From Sphingobacterium faecium (GTDB lineage Bacteria; Bacteroidota; Bacteroidia; Sphingobacteriales; Sphingobacteriaceae), in the NCBI RefSeq assembly GCF_003054045.1, contig NZ_QBKH01000006.1:62001-126000 (forward strand): 64,000 nucleotides of DNA. The letters run 5' to 3'. Made by a program: the position numbers and the translations under genes. The notes below the pieces were generated by a model. The model was not told the DNA's origin. It was given only the letters and a program-made list of their open reading frames with translations, and did no database searches. Of this stretch, positions 33,216-42,045 are shown one piece after another (within the stretch, counting starts at the first letter, position 1; each line of letters starts with the position of its first letter).

Positions 33216-34136
33216 TTAAAATGGATTCCAAAGGTAATTCGGTAAATCAAACTCTTTCCGTACTTCTTCCATTCGCTTCTCTAAATTTTTGAAAAAGTCG
33301 GGGTTGGTAAAACTTTCGGTTCGCAATAAGAAATGAACGTAGCTTGTTTTTTCCATACGCCCTTCTTTAACTGCCTTTTCCAAAAGTTCTTTGAAGAAAG
33401 TTTGGCGCAGTTGGATATTATCGTAATGGCTTAAAATAATTGGTTGATACCAACTAACAGTTTTTCCTACTTCTTCTGAACTAAAGTATTTTTTATGTTG
33501 CTTGTAAAAAGCTAGGATATTGACATTTTGAATACTGTCTTGCTTTTTAAATTCTTGAAACCTTTTATCCTGATAGACAGGATCGTCTTCCTTGTATATG
33601 TACTTTAACTTCCTAATTAACTGATCATTGATAAAAAATCTAATGATTTGCTCTCCTGCAGCTTTATCCGAAGCCTTTTCATTTTTCTTATAATCGTTAA
33701 TTGCTTTGGTAATTATCGGCTCCCGGTTCTTTTTCACACTGAAATACTTAATGAAAGCAATATCAGAGGTGATTAAAAGGCGTACCAAGTCCTCATAATT
33801 GTAATGCCTTAATTTTTGATTCAGGAGCTTTTTGCTTCGTTCTTCATTGCCAATAAAATGATAGGCACAGATTAAGTATGGGATGGGTAGTTGGCTAATT
33901 TCTGATTCTCTATCCAATATCAAAAGTTCACCATATTCAATGATATTCCGATAACGTTCCTCTAGTAATAAGGAATCAAAGGTTTTGGTATATCTAACTT
34001 TTTCCTTTTCTAATTCAGATTTTTCGATGGTTTGAAAAGCAGAAGTTTTTGCAGTGTCCTGGGCTTTTAAATTTAGAGTTGCCCAAAAGGTCAGCAGTAG
34101 GGAAGGCATAGCAAATAGCTTAATAAATTTTTTCAT
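33216..34136 (-). CDS. secreted hypothetical protein (306 aa)
   Basis: The signal peptide MKKFIKLFAMPSLLLTFWATLNLKAQ is followed by an all-helical, lysine- and glutamate-rich protein with TPR-like spacing (YGELLILDRESEISQLPIPYLICAYHFIG). It is monocistronic, with the terminator just downstream. No known family is recognised. It lies between the two RiPP loci but shows no tie to either. Confidence 0.65.
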   Translation of the reverse strand: MKKFIKLFAMPSLLLTFWATLNLKAQDTAKTSAFQTIEKSELEKEKVRYTKTFDSLLLEERYRNIIEYGELLILDRESEISQLPIPYLICAYHFIGNEERSKKLLNQKLRHYNYEDLVRLLITSDIAFIKYFSVKKNREPIITKAINDYKKNEKASDKAAGEQIIRFFINDQLIRKLKYIYKEDDPVYQDKRFQEFKKQDSIQNVNILAFYKQHKKYFSSEEVGKTVSWYQPIILSHYDNIQLRQTFFKELLEKAVKEGRMEKTSYVHFLLRTESFTNPDFFKNLEKRMEEVRKEFDLPNYLWNPF

Positions 34137-34246
34137 AACAGATAATTTTAGGTAAAAGATCTATTTCAAATTTGGCTTATTGCAATTTATATTATTCTTT
34201 GTAAATCAGATTCTATTATAATGATTTTTTTTAAATGCTTAATTTT

Positions 34247-34275
34247 ATAGTTCACTATGACGTGAAATAGTTCAC
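34247..34275. promoter_or_regulatory. TTCAC repeats upstream of RteC gene
   Basis: ATAGTTCAC occurs at 34247-34255 and 34267-34275, exactly 20 bases apart. The second copy is the right half of the palindrome GTGAA-ATAG-TTCAC (34262-34275). A further inverted repeat TCACA-ATTAC-TGTGA lies near 34350. Two-turn spacing suggests a protein-binding region for regulation of the RteC gene. Confidence 0.4.
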
Positions 34276-34389
34276 CCTTTTCATATCTCTATTTCACTAT
34301 TCTTGGCGCGCTAAATATTTCCTTTAAAATAGCGCTATGGCCATTTTTGTCATCACAATTACTGTGACATTTCACCAAAATGATGCTAT

Positions 34390-35241
34390 ATGAGAAAATT
34401 TACGAAAGAGTTGTATCAAAACCTTCAATTGTCGATTCAGGATATTTCCAATACTGGTATGACTGGATTTGACTATTACAAAAGCTGTTATCAGGAAACT
34501 ATGGAGGCAAGTAAAAAACTAAAGTCCTTTATATTGAATTATCGATTTTCCGATGAAGCAGAAGAGATAGAATTTTTTAAGGAAATTAAACCCCGATTTC
34601 AATCCAAGTTAATGTACTTCACGGAGTTGATCCAGGTGGAGATACAAAAGCCTTTGCTTGCTGAAAAAAGAATGTTATTGAAGTATTACCGGAGGTCATC
34701 GAGCCATTATACCGCACTTGCGAACAAGAATCAAATTTTCTTGCACTACGTTCGTTCTCAAATTGACATTGGAGATCATCATCTATTTGTTCGCTCAGGA
34801 GGTAGTTTTGATTTTATCCCCAATGATCTGGATCTTGACGATAAATATTCAACCCCCGGCAGTAATGAATTATCAAAGCTCCTATCTTACGAAATGGTTT
34901 TAGATCACCTGGCACAGAAAATTCAGGCATTAAGTACTACAAAGACGAGTGAGGTGACAATTCCACAACATCGATTGACATGGACAGGACGAAGTGCAGC
35001 CCTTATAGAGCTGGCTTATGGCCTACAATCTGTAGGTGCTATTAATAATGGAACTGCGTCGGTTTCCGAAATTGTCGCTGCACTTGAATATATTTTTAAT
35101 ACCGATACCGGTAAGTTCTACCGCGTTTTTCAAAACATCCGTATTCGTAAAGGGAGTCGCACAATTTTCCTGGATGAAGTTATAGCAAAGTTGATCCATA
35201 GAATGGATGAAACAGATTTACATGGAAAAAACTGGCAGTAA
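34390..35241 (+). CDS. rteC: RteC family protein (conjugative element regulator)
   Basis: A 283-residue RteC-domain protein. The C-terminal winged-helix-like part (about 195-275: LTWTGRSAALIELAYGLQSVGAINNG; TGKFYRVFQNIRIRKGSRTIFLDEVIAKL) is the family signature. In CTnDOT, RteC activates the excision genes downstream of the RteAB two-component system. Its presence marks this part of the window as an integrative conjugative element. No RteA/RteB pair is adjacent. Confidence 0.92.
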   Translation: MRKFTKELYQNLQLSIQDISNTGMTGFDYYKSCYQETMEASKKLKSFILNYRFSDEAEEIEFFKEIKPRFQSKLMYFTELIQVEIQKPLLAEKRMLLKYYRRSSSHYTALANKNQIFLHYVRSQIDIGDHHLFVRSGGSFDFIPNDLDLDDKYSTPGSNELSKLLSYEMVLDHLAQKIQALSTTKTSEVTIPQHRLTWTGRSAALIELAYGLQSVGAINNGTASVSEIVAALEYIFNTDTGKFYRVFQNIRIRKGSRTIFLDEVIAKLIHRMDETDLHGKNWQ

Positions 35242-35345
35242 CCATTTTTTTCATCAGCTTTAACCTTTAGCGGCTGGAAGGTGCGGCACGGACTGTGGAT
35301 AGAAGTATAATCAAGTACCATGACAGACTGGAAAGCTTCAGTAAG

Positions 35346-35390
35346 CCAGACCAACTCAACTCTTGGTTAACAAGTGTTGAGTTGGTCTGG
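35346..35390. repeat. long inverted repeat after RteC gene
   Basis: Perfect 15-bp arms CCAGACCAACTCAAC and GTTGAGTTGGTCTGG flank a 15-base loop that itself contains CTTG/CAAG. There is no T-run on either side. It is too strong to be chance. It may be a terminator-like RNA, a DNA cruciform or a recombination/transfer site. Confidence 0.7.
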
Positions 35391-35456
35391 CATCGGACTT
35401 GTGATGTAAGCTTAAACGCAGACAAAGTCCACCATTAATCAATAATTTATAGCGTA

Positions 35457-35789
35457 TTATTTTTGAATTGTTTCAAATGGAAGATTAATATTTATGGTAA
35501 CAAGGAAACGCTTAAACATTTCTTCAAATAATCTTACTGAAAGTTCATCGTTGGCCGAATAAAGACGTATTAATTGCACCCAATTGTGGTTTGTCTTTGA
35601 TTCCATATCTTTATTGACAAAATCTCTAAACTGGGATAACGTATTCAAGATTTGTTTATCGTGAATAGCCTGTGTATAGCCCTTTATTAAATAGTCTAAA
35701 TCCTCAACCTTATTAACGTTCAAATTTGAAGGCTTGTTAATTGCTGAAAATACAAAAGTTAGAAATCTACTTAGTTCTATTTTTTTCAT
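35457..35789 (-). CDS. hypothetical helical protein (110 aa)
   Basis: A 110-residue, mostly helical soluble protein (MKKIELSRFLTFVFSAINK...), with no signal peptide or membrane segment. It is the last gene on the minus strand after the TolC-like gene, 53 bases apart, and is probably read from the RiPP operon. It could be an immunity or accessory protein, which is only positional inference. Confidence 0.6.
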   Translation of the reverse strand: MKKIELSRFLTFVFSAINKPSNLNVNKVEDLDYLIKGYTQAIHDKQILNTLSQFRDFVNKDMESKTNHNWVQLIRLYSANDELSVRLFEEMFKRFLVTININLPFETIQK

Positions 35790-35842
35790 GTCCTTTATTT
35801 AAACTCTTTTTCCAAATAGAGCATATCTCGAAAATTCAAAGA

Positions 35843-37168
35843 TTAATTTATAAATCTCTCAATCAATTTCTTTTTAAATTCAAGATCGTATTTGAAATTG
35901 CTTACTTGTTGTTGGGCAATAGTAAATTTATTCTTTTCGGTAAGGTATTCGAAGTAAGCAATCAAACCAGCTTCATACCTTACTTCCGCTGCTTTAAATG
36001 CTGTTTGAGCATAAAATAGCTGACTATTTGCGTTTTCATATTTTTGAATTGCAAGCTGGTAATCGGTGCAGGCAGCATAAATATCCTTTTTTAGTTTAAG
36101 TAGCCCTTCTTTATTAGCTATATAGGCTTTTTCTAGACCTATTTTGGCGGTTTTAATTGAATTCCTGGATGTAAAATTATTAAATAGTGGAATGCTTAAT
36201 CCCAAACCAAATGAGTGTGACAAGTTGGAGTTTAGCTGCTTTCCAAAATTCATTAAACGTCTGTCACCGTTTGGTAAGTACTCATAAAAAGACGAAGAGT
36301 AATTCGTTCCTGTGGAGTAATAAGTATTAAGTGATGGTAAGCTACCGGCTTTGACTATTTGAATATCTTTTTTAGCTATTTGAATTGCTATTTCATTGGA
36401 TTTAACGCTATGAAAAGTGTTTAGAGCTAATTGGTAAACTTCTTCGGGAATGTATACAGTCTTTTGGTTAAAATCCTCAGTTGATGAATAGGAAATGGCC
36501 ATTGGAGTCTCGAAATCGAAATTCATCATTGCTTTCAATTCATAAAGTGATTGTTTATAATTTAGTTCGGCCTGTAGGAACATTCCACTATCTACTGTAA
36601 GCTGGGTATTTGCCTGGGATAATTCTAGAACATTACTTTTACCCGCATTTAATAATCTTTCAATTCTATTTTTGTTGTTAATACTAAGATCAATCTGATA
36701 TTTCATATTTGCAACTTCTTCCTTTGCTAACAATCCACGCAAATAGGCTGTACTTATATTTAGTACTATATCATCTTTTAGTTGTTCGTATATTTCATTC
36801 GTTTTATCCAGATTTAATTGACTTTTTTCAATTGCATATTTTTTCTGAAACCATCCAAATAATAAAACACTGACACCACCACTTATACCTGTGTAAGTGT
36901 ATTGGGTGTTTTCAAACTGGTTGGTTGTAGGGTTGATACTACGGCCTAAGCTAGTCCCGGCACTGGTTGATAAACTTAGACTTGGATACCGTGAACTTTT
37001 GGCTGAGTTTTGTTCAATAAAAAGTAGCTTTTTGTCTAATTCACTTTGCTTAATGGTAAGGTTATTTTCTAAGGCATAGGTAATACAATCCTGTAATGTC
37101 CATACCGTACCCTGACTATAGCAATTCAGGGAAAAGGATAAAACGATTAAAAATAAAAGCCTTCTCAA
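35843..37168 (-). CDS. TolC-family outer-membrane efflux protein
   Basis: A 441-residue protein with a signal peptide (MRRLLFLIVLSFSLNCYSQG) and two outer-membrane efflux repeats, with long coiled coils and duplicated motifs (ALENNLTIKQSELDKKLL; KLKKDIYAACTDYQLAIQKYENAN). It ends the exporter set: C39 ABC transporter, HlyD adaptor, TolC channel. Its start is 15 bases after the HlyD stop. It provides the outer-membrane exit for the RiPP. Confidence 0.92.
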   Translation of the reverse strand: MRRLLFLIVLSFSLNCYSQGTVWTLQDCITYALENNLTIKQSELDKKLLFIEQNSAKSSRYPSLSLSTSAGTSLGRSINPTTNQFENTQYTYTGISGGVSVLLFGWFQKKYAIEKSQLNLDKTNEIYEQLKDDIVLNISTAYLRGLLAKEEVANMKYQIDLSINNKNRIERLLNAGKSNVLELSQANTQLTVDSGMFLQAELNYKQSLYELKAMMNFDFETPMAISYSSTEDFNQKTVYIPEEVYQLALNTFHSVKSNEIAIQIAKKDIQIVKAGSLPSLNTYYSTGTNYSSSFYEYLPNGDRRLMNFGKQLNSNLSHSFGLGLSIPLFNNFTSRNSIKTAKIGLEKAYIANKEGLLKLKKDIYAACTDYQLAIQKYENANSQLFYAQTAFKAAEVRYEAGLIAYFEYLTEKNKFTIAQQQVSNFKYDLEFKKKLIERFIN

Positions 37169-37183
37169 ATTTTGTATTTTAGA

Positions 37184-38413
37184 TTATTTCTTAATTGTTT
37201 TGATCAGGTCGTAGTAAAGGCTTTCGGCAAGGCGTAGATCTTTTGTAATTATCTCGGAATGGGCTATCAGGCCTTCTACAAACGGAATATTCTTTTTGTA
37301 ATTTGTTTCCAGATTATTAGGTAAAATTACCTTGGCCAAATAAAAGCCGCTGTCGGTTGGAACTGGACTTATATAATCAATCTTACCTGTTACAGTTCCA
37401 AATTGTTGCCAGGGATAGGCTTCAAATTTTAAAATCACTTTTTGGCCTAATTCAACTTTCCCAAAGTTGTTTTGCGGAATGAGCGTTTCAAGATACATGT
37501 CACTTTTTGGCGGTATTATATTTGCAATAACCTTTCCAGATTCCAGGTTTTGATTGACCTGCAAAAATGAAGAGAAAACTAATTTTCCAGTGCAATTCGC
37601 TACCAAAAGGAAATTTTGCTTCCATAAATCAATTTTGCTCTTAAAATGTAATACAGCTTGTTCAAACAGCGATTGCTCAATACTAATTTTATTGTCCAAC
37701 TCGGTTAACTCCTTATTTATAGCATTTACCTGTGCTTCATTGCCAATGAAGCCCGACCTGAGTTGAGGTTCGTTCATTTGCTTATTAATATATTGGCTGT
37801 TGAGATTTCGATACTCTTCCTCCGAAATTAATTTCTCATCTAATAATAATTTATTTTTATCAACGGTTGTTTGCGTTAAATCCATATCCTTTTTCTGAAG
37901 GCTCTTCTGGTCATTTAAAACACTTTTTGATTGATTTACTATACTTAAGTCCTTATTCAGGAGCTGTTTTCTTTTGGATACATAATCACCAAGCACATAA
38001 TCCCGGAATGGAATATATGCCTGAACAAACGACTGATAATCCCCCTGCAACTCTCCAAGGTGCTGGAATGATTGCTGCATATCACTTTTAATATTATTTA
38101 ATGAACCTTTTTGAATATTATCTTCTATATTTTTTAAAAGTTGTTCTAACCTCAGTATCTCGTTGTAATCAGCTGTAGATTCCAACACGGCTATAATATC
38201 TCCTTGCTTTACCTGTTGATTATCCGATATAAACAGATGTGCCAGACGAAGATTTTGTTTGGCAATGAGTGGTTTCGGTGCATTGGTCCCGGTAAGTTTT
38301 GAACGAGTAGTAACTGTTTCAGGGTATTTTATGAACCAGGTAAACAATCCCACAACTACTAATGTTATACAAGTAATGTAGGTTCCATATTTAGAAATTA
38401 AATTTAATCTCAT
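37184..38413 (-). CDS. HlyD-family periplasmic adaptor
   Basis: A 409-residue protein with one N-terminal transmembrane helix (about 11-27, TYITCITLVVVGLFTWFI), a lipoyl-like segment (LRLAHLFISDNQQVKQGDIIAVLES), a long alpha-helical hairpin (about 80-240) and a beta-barrel domain (LVANCTGKLVFSSFLQVNQNLESG; VILKFEAYPWQQFG). It starts 12 bases after the ABC exporter and bridges it to the TolC protein. Confidence 0.92.
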   Translation of the reverse strand: MRLNLISKYGTYITCITLVVVGLFTWFIKYPETVTTRSKLTGTNAPKPLIAKQNLRLAHLFISDNQQVKQGDIIAVLESTADYNEILRLEQLLKNIEDNIQKGSLNNIKSDMQQSFQHLGELQGDYQSFVQAYIPFRDYVLGDYVSKRKQLLNKDLSIVNQSKSVLNDQKSLQKKDMDLTQTTVDKNKLLLDEKLISEEEYRNLNSQYINKQMNEPQLRSGFIGNEAQVNAINKELTELDNKISIEQSLFEQAVLHFKSKIDLWKQNFLLVANCTGKLVFSSFLQVNQNLESGKVIANIIPPKSDMYLETLIPQNNFGKVELGQKVILKFEAYPWQQFGTVTGKIDYISPVPTDSGFYLAKVILPNNLETNYKKNIPFVEGLIAHSEIITKDLRLAESLYYDLIKTIKK

Positions 38414-38425
38414 AATTTATCAGAT

Positions 38426-40678
38426 TTAGTTTCCCAGTTCAAGTTGGTTTTTGACTAACTCATAGTATTTTCCCTTTTGGAGACTAAGGGTTTGGTGTGT
38501 ACCTTCCTCGACTATTTCCCCATGTTCAAGTACAACAATTTTGTCTGCATTTTTGACGGTGCTTAAACGGTGCGCAACTACAACAACAGTCCTGCCTTTA
38601 AAAAATGACTGTAGGTTTTCTAGAATTACCTTTTCGTTATTAGCATCCAGTGAATTCGTAGCCTCGTCAAAAAATAATATTTCTGGATCTTTATAAACCG
38701 CGCGGGCTATGAGAATCCTTTGCCGTTGCCCCATGCTTATACCCTTGCCTTCAAGTCCGATTTTAGTTCGGAAGCCAAGAGGCAATTCTTCAATAAATGA
38801 CAGGATATTGGCCATCTTTGCCGCGTACTCTAATCTTTCTACATCAGGTTCTTCTACACCTACCGCAATATTCCCGGCTATGGTTTCATTGAAAATGTAT
38901 CCATCCTGCATCACACTCCCGATGCTCTCACGCCAGTGCTTAGGTACGATTTGCTTCAATTCCTTTCCTTTTGAGGATAACTCATTATCTGATTGTTTTC
39001 CGGAAAGAATATTGATCGTTCCTTTATATTTATCATCGTAGAATTTCTGTAAGATCTTTAATAAGGTTGTTTTACCACTTCCGCTCATACCCACAATCGC
39101 CGTAACTTCTCCGACTGGAATATCTAGGTTAATTTGCTTCAGTACCCTTTCTTCAATTCCTGATTGATAGCCAAAATCAAGTTTTGATATCCTAAAACCA
39201 AATCCACCGGATCGTTGCGGAGCATTGTTAACAGATTGCTTTTCATCTTCTTCCTTATGGATTTCATTCAACCTTTCCAGTGAAATTTTGGCATCCTGAA
39301 ACTCTTGTATAAAGCCAGTAAACTGTTGCACGGGGCTATTTAAAGCACCCAAAATGTATTGAATGGCTAACATTGTACCAAGTGTTAGCTCGCCCTTAAT
39401 GACTGCGGTGGCTACCAGGCCAGTAACAAGCAAATTTTTGCCTTCATTGATAAACAACGCACCAGCATTCTGAATTTGGCTCAACGATAGGTTTTTAAAA
39501 CTAATATCGAATAATCCTCTTTGCATTCTAGCCCAATTCCACCTGAAGGCTTTTTCGGCATTATGCATTTTAATTTCCTGCATTCCATGAACCAATTCCA
39601 TAGTAGCACTGTTTTCCCGCGAAGCAAGCGCAAACTGTTTGTAGTTCAGTTTCCTTCTTTGCTTTAGAAAGACGGAGATCCACAACATATATAATATGCT
39701 CCCACACAGGAATATCATAAAGACAGGTATGCTGTATATCAGCATTACAAAAGAATAAACAAGGAGGTTAATCATGGAAAATAAGGTACTTATGCTGTTG
39801 CCGGTAAGAAATCGTTCTATACGGTTTTGGTCGCCAAGTCTTTGCATGATATCTCCAGTCTGTTTGGTATCAAAATAACTTATGGGAAGACGCATAAGTT
39901 TTTTCCAGAAATCAGTTAGTAATGAAAGGTTGATATGTGTACTGACATATAGTAAAATTCCCTGACGAGAAAAATCTATAATTGTTCTGCCCAACATTAA
40001 AACGAACTGAGCTGCAAGTGCTATATAAACGAAATTTACGTCCTGGGTATTGACACCTTTGTCTACAATTCCTTGTGTAAGAAATGGTATAAGGAGCTGA
40101 AATAAGCTAGCAGCTAACAAGCCTATTATTATCTGAAAAAAATATCGTTTATGTTGAACAAGATAACCCAAGAGTTTGTTCCAGGAAACCTCTTTATTCT
40201 GATCTTGATTCATTTCAACTTCCTCTTCGGTTTTTCCAAAATCAGGAGTTGTTTCCAAGAGCATAGCTATACCGATATTACTTTGATTACCATGCCAAAG
40301 GCTCATAAAGGTATCTGCATCTAGTTTCATCAGATCATCACTACCAGGATCGGCTATCCAAAACTTAGAACGTTCAACCTTTGATGTAGGATTACTTACT
40401 TTATGAAGTACTACATAATGGCCGTTATTCCAGTGAAGAATGCAGGGCATGGGGTCGGTGCGTATTTTTTCAGCTGTTGTTCTTACTTCTAACGTATTAA
40501 AGCCAATTTGTTCGGCAGCATTACTGATCGCAGCTAATGTAACACCTTGTTTTCCCGTTTCACAAATACGGCGAAGTTTATTAATACTGTATTCCTTTCC
40601 ATGTTGCCTCGCTACTATTCTTAGGCAGGTAGCGCCGCAATCCATATTATCCAGCTGTTTATAAAAGGCGAATTTCAT
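38426..40678 (-). CDS. peptidase-containing ABC exporter (C39 PCAT)
   Basis: A 750-residue bacteriocin-type exporter. The N-terminal C39 peptidase (1-135) has Q8, catalytic C14 (DCGATCL), H87 (HYVVLHKV) and D110 (IADPGSDD). Six transmembrane helices follow (about 165-460) and then the ATPase, with Walker A GMSGSGKTT, a slightly unusual signature ISMGQRQR in place of LSGGQ, and Walker B EILFFDEAT. C39 domains cut after double glycine, which matches the GG in the precursor at 44191-44451. It is the only such exporter in the window and might also serve the lanthipeptide-like peptide. Confidence 0.95.
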   Translation of the reverse strand: MKFAFYKQLDNMDCGATCLRIVARQHGKEYSINKLRRICETGKQGVTLAAISNAAEQIGFNTLEVRTTAEKIRTDPMPCILHWNNGHYVVLHKVSNPTSKVERSKFWIADPGSDDLMKLDADTFMSLWHGNQSNIGIAMLLETTPDFGKTEEEVEMNQDQNKEVSWNKLLGYLVQHKRYFFQIIIGLLAASLFQLLIPFLTQGIVDKGVNTQDVNFVYIALAAQFVLMLGRTIIDFSRQGILLYVSTHINLSLLTDFWKKLMRLPISYFDTKQTGDIMQRLGDQNRIERFLTGNSISTLFSMINLLVYSFVMLIYSIPVFMIFLCGSILYMLWISVFLKQRRKLNYKQFALASRENSATMELVHGMQEIKMHNAEKAFRWNWARMQRGLFDISFKNLSLSQIQNAGALFINEGKNLLVTGLVATAVIKGELTLGTMLAIQYILGALNSPVQQFTGFIQEFQDAKISLERLNEIHKEEDEKQSVNNAPQRSGGFGFRISKLDFGYQSGIEERVLKQINLDIPVGEVTAIVGMSGSGKTTLLKILQKFYDDKYKGTINILSGKQSDNELSSKGKELKQIVPKHWRESIGSVMQDGYIFNETIAGNIAVGVEEPDVERLEYAAKMANILSFIEELPLGFRTKIGLEGKGISMGQRQRILIARAVYKDPEILFFDEATNSLDANNEKVILENLQSFFKGRTVVVVAHRLSTVKNADKIVVLEHGEIVEEGTHQTLSLQKGKYYELVKNQLELGN

Positions 40679-40733
40679 TAGTCAAGTTGTTTACAAAAGA
40701 AAGATGTGGTTTCCAAAAGGACTGAGAGAGCAA

Positions 40734-41831
40734 CTAAAATTGATAATATTCAATCGCATTTTGCTTTAGCGGGTTCGTACTCCAATCTTCCCATTGCGCA
40801 TTATAGGGATCATAACCACATTTTAGTGGGGCACTGTATATATCCGTCGGATTATCCAGGTAAGCCCTGCAATCTGTACATACGTACCTGAATTCACAAT
40901 CCTTGCATTTTGATATTTCGTCCTTTTTGATGTGCCAAAACTTCTCAAAGTCGGGATGAGTAATAGCTTTTTCAAGGTTGGTATCTTTAATATTGCCATA
41001 ACTTTGTATCATGCTAGGGCAGTTTTTAATATTTCCCAAAGTATCCACTGCGATCTTGCGATTCAGGCAAGTATTGTGGTTCATGGATTCAGTAAAATGA
41101 TCGATTTCTAAATTGAAATAGAATTGCTGAATAGCGCCACAATTCTTTACATTAATGGATCTAGCAATTTGAATAATGTTAACTTTATTTTTTTCAACAA
41201 AAGTATGGTCATCGTTCTTGGCATTGAAAATTACGATCTCATTCAGGATAGAATATTTTTCGATAAAGTTTTCTTGCAAATAATTACTATTACCTCCAAA
41301 GCAATTTGCATCTATAACAACAGATAGGCCATAAAATGCCTTTAGAGAAACTATATAGTTCAATAATTCCTCTATTTTTTCTATTGTATAAATATTAAAA
41401 AAGCGTACCTGCAGGGTAGAAGTTCCTCGTAATCCAATAGCATGAATGAAGCGAAATATCTCCGCCTTTAGATTTTCGTTGTAATCAATTATGGCATTAT
41501 TAAAATAGAATGGTGAGTCCCATTCCTTATACATTTCCCCGGCGTGCATACTCCAAAATGTCCACTCTTTTTCATTGCAAAATTTACCAAAACCAATTTC
41601 TTCAAGCCAATAGAAAAAAGCAAGAATGTCTTCCATATCATTTCCTTCGAACTCATCTCCAATTTCCAAAAAGCTTTTTGTATAGGATGACCTTAGCAAT
41701 GGAATTAATTCACTATTTATTGAAAATATGGATTGTCTTGAAATATTTTGTAATAAAGCATTTTGATTGCCTTTGGTAATTTTACAGTTATTGAATATGC
41801 GAAAAAATAAAGTGTTATAGTTGGACATCAA
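40734..41831 (-). CDS. SPASM-domain peptide maturase of the grasp-with-spasm type
   Basis: A 365-residue protein. The C-terminal SPASM region carries seven or eight cysteines (TCLNRKIAVD; IKNCPSM; KCKDCEFRYVCTDCRAYL; LKCGY) that would bind auxiliary Fe-S clusters. I find no canonical radical-SAM CxxxCxxC in the N-terminal part, where cysteines are isolated. This protein is paired with an ATP-grasp protein upstream, the known grasp-with-spasm arrangement. It starts inside the last 17 bases of the small ORF 41815-42045. Whether it is catalytic or a docking/scaffold partner is open. Confidence 0.82.
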   Translation of the reverse strand: MMSNYNTLFFRIFNNCKITKGNQNALLQNISRQSIFSINSELIPLLRSSYTKSFLEIGDEFEGNDMEDILAFFYWLEEIGFGKFCNEKEWTFWSMHAGEMYKEWDSPFYFNNAIIDYNENLKAEIFRFIHAIGLRGTSTLQVRFFNIYTIEKIEELLNYIVSLKAFYGLSVVIDANCFGGNSNYLQENFIEKYSILNEIVIFNAKNDDHTFVEKNKVNIIQIARSINVKNCGAIQQFYFNLEIDHFTESMNHNTCLNRKIAVDTLGNIKNCPSMIQSYGNIKDTNLEKAITHPDFEKFWHIKKDEISKCKDCEFRYVCTDCRAYLDNPTDIYSAPLKCGYDPYNAQWEDWSTNPLKQNAIEYYQF

Positions 41832-42045
41832 ATCTGCTTATTGCTTTGGTTAGTTTTTGCTTCTTTGCACGTGGATTTTTAATCGATGATATGTTGATAC
41901 TATTTTTATCATCATGTTGGTTTTCCAGCACAACAGTTACCTTTCGCTTTACTAATGGAATATTATCGCATTCCAGGTATCTGAAATTAAAAGGCACAGT
42001 GTAAAGATCAGCTGGGTTCAGGATATTTAATTTCTTCCTTTGCAT
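41815..42045 (-). CDS. small linking protein in the RiPP operon (76 aa)
   Basis: A 76-residue basic protein (MQRKKLNILNPADLYTVPF...). It overlaps the ATP-grasp gene by 38 bases at its start and the SPASM gene by 17 bases at its end, exactly filling the space between them. This is a sign of translational coupling. There is no signal peptide and the core is basic and beta-like (VKRKVTVVLENQ). It could be a recognition or second peptide component. I do not recognise a family. Confidence 0.55.
   Translation of the reverse strand: MQRKKLNILNPADLYTVPFNFRYLECDNIPLVKRKVTVVLENQHDDKNSINISSIKNPRAKKQKLTKAISRFDVQL

Noticed and set aside
33216..34136. Possible LanC cyclase
   Set aside because: It has a signal peptide and no LanC zinc-binding residues (no CH-x or GxHG-type motifs).
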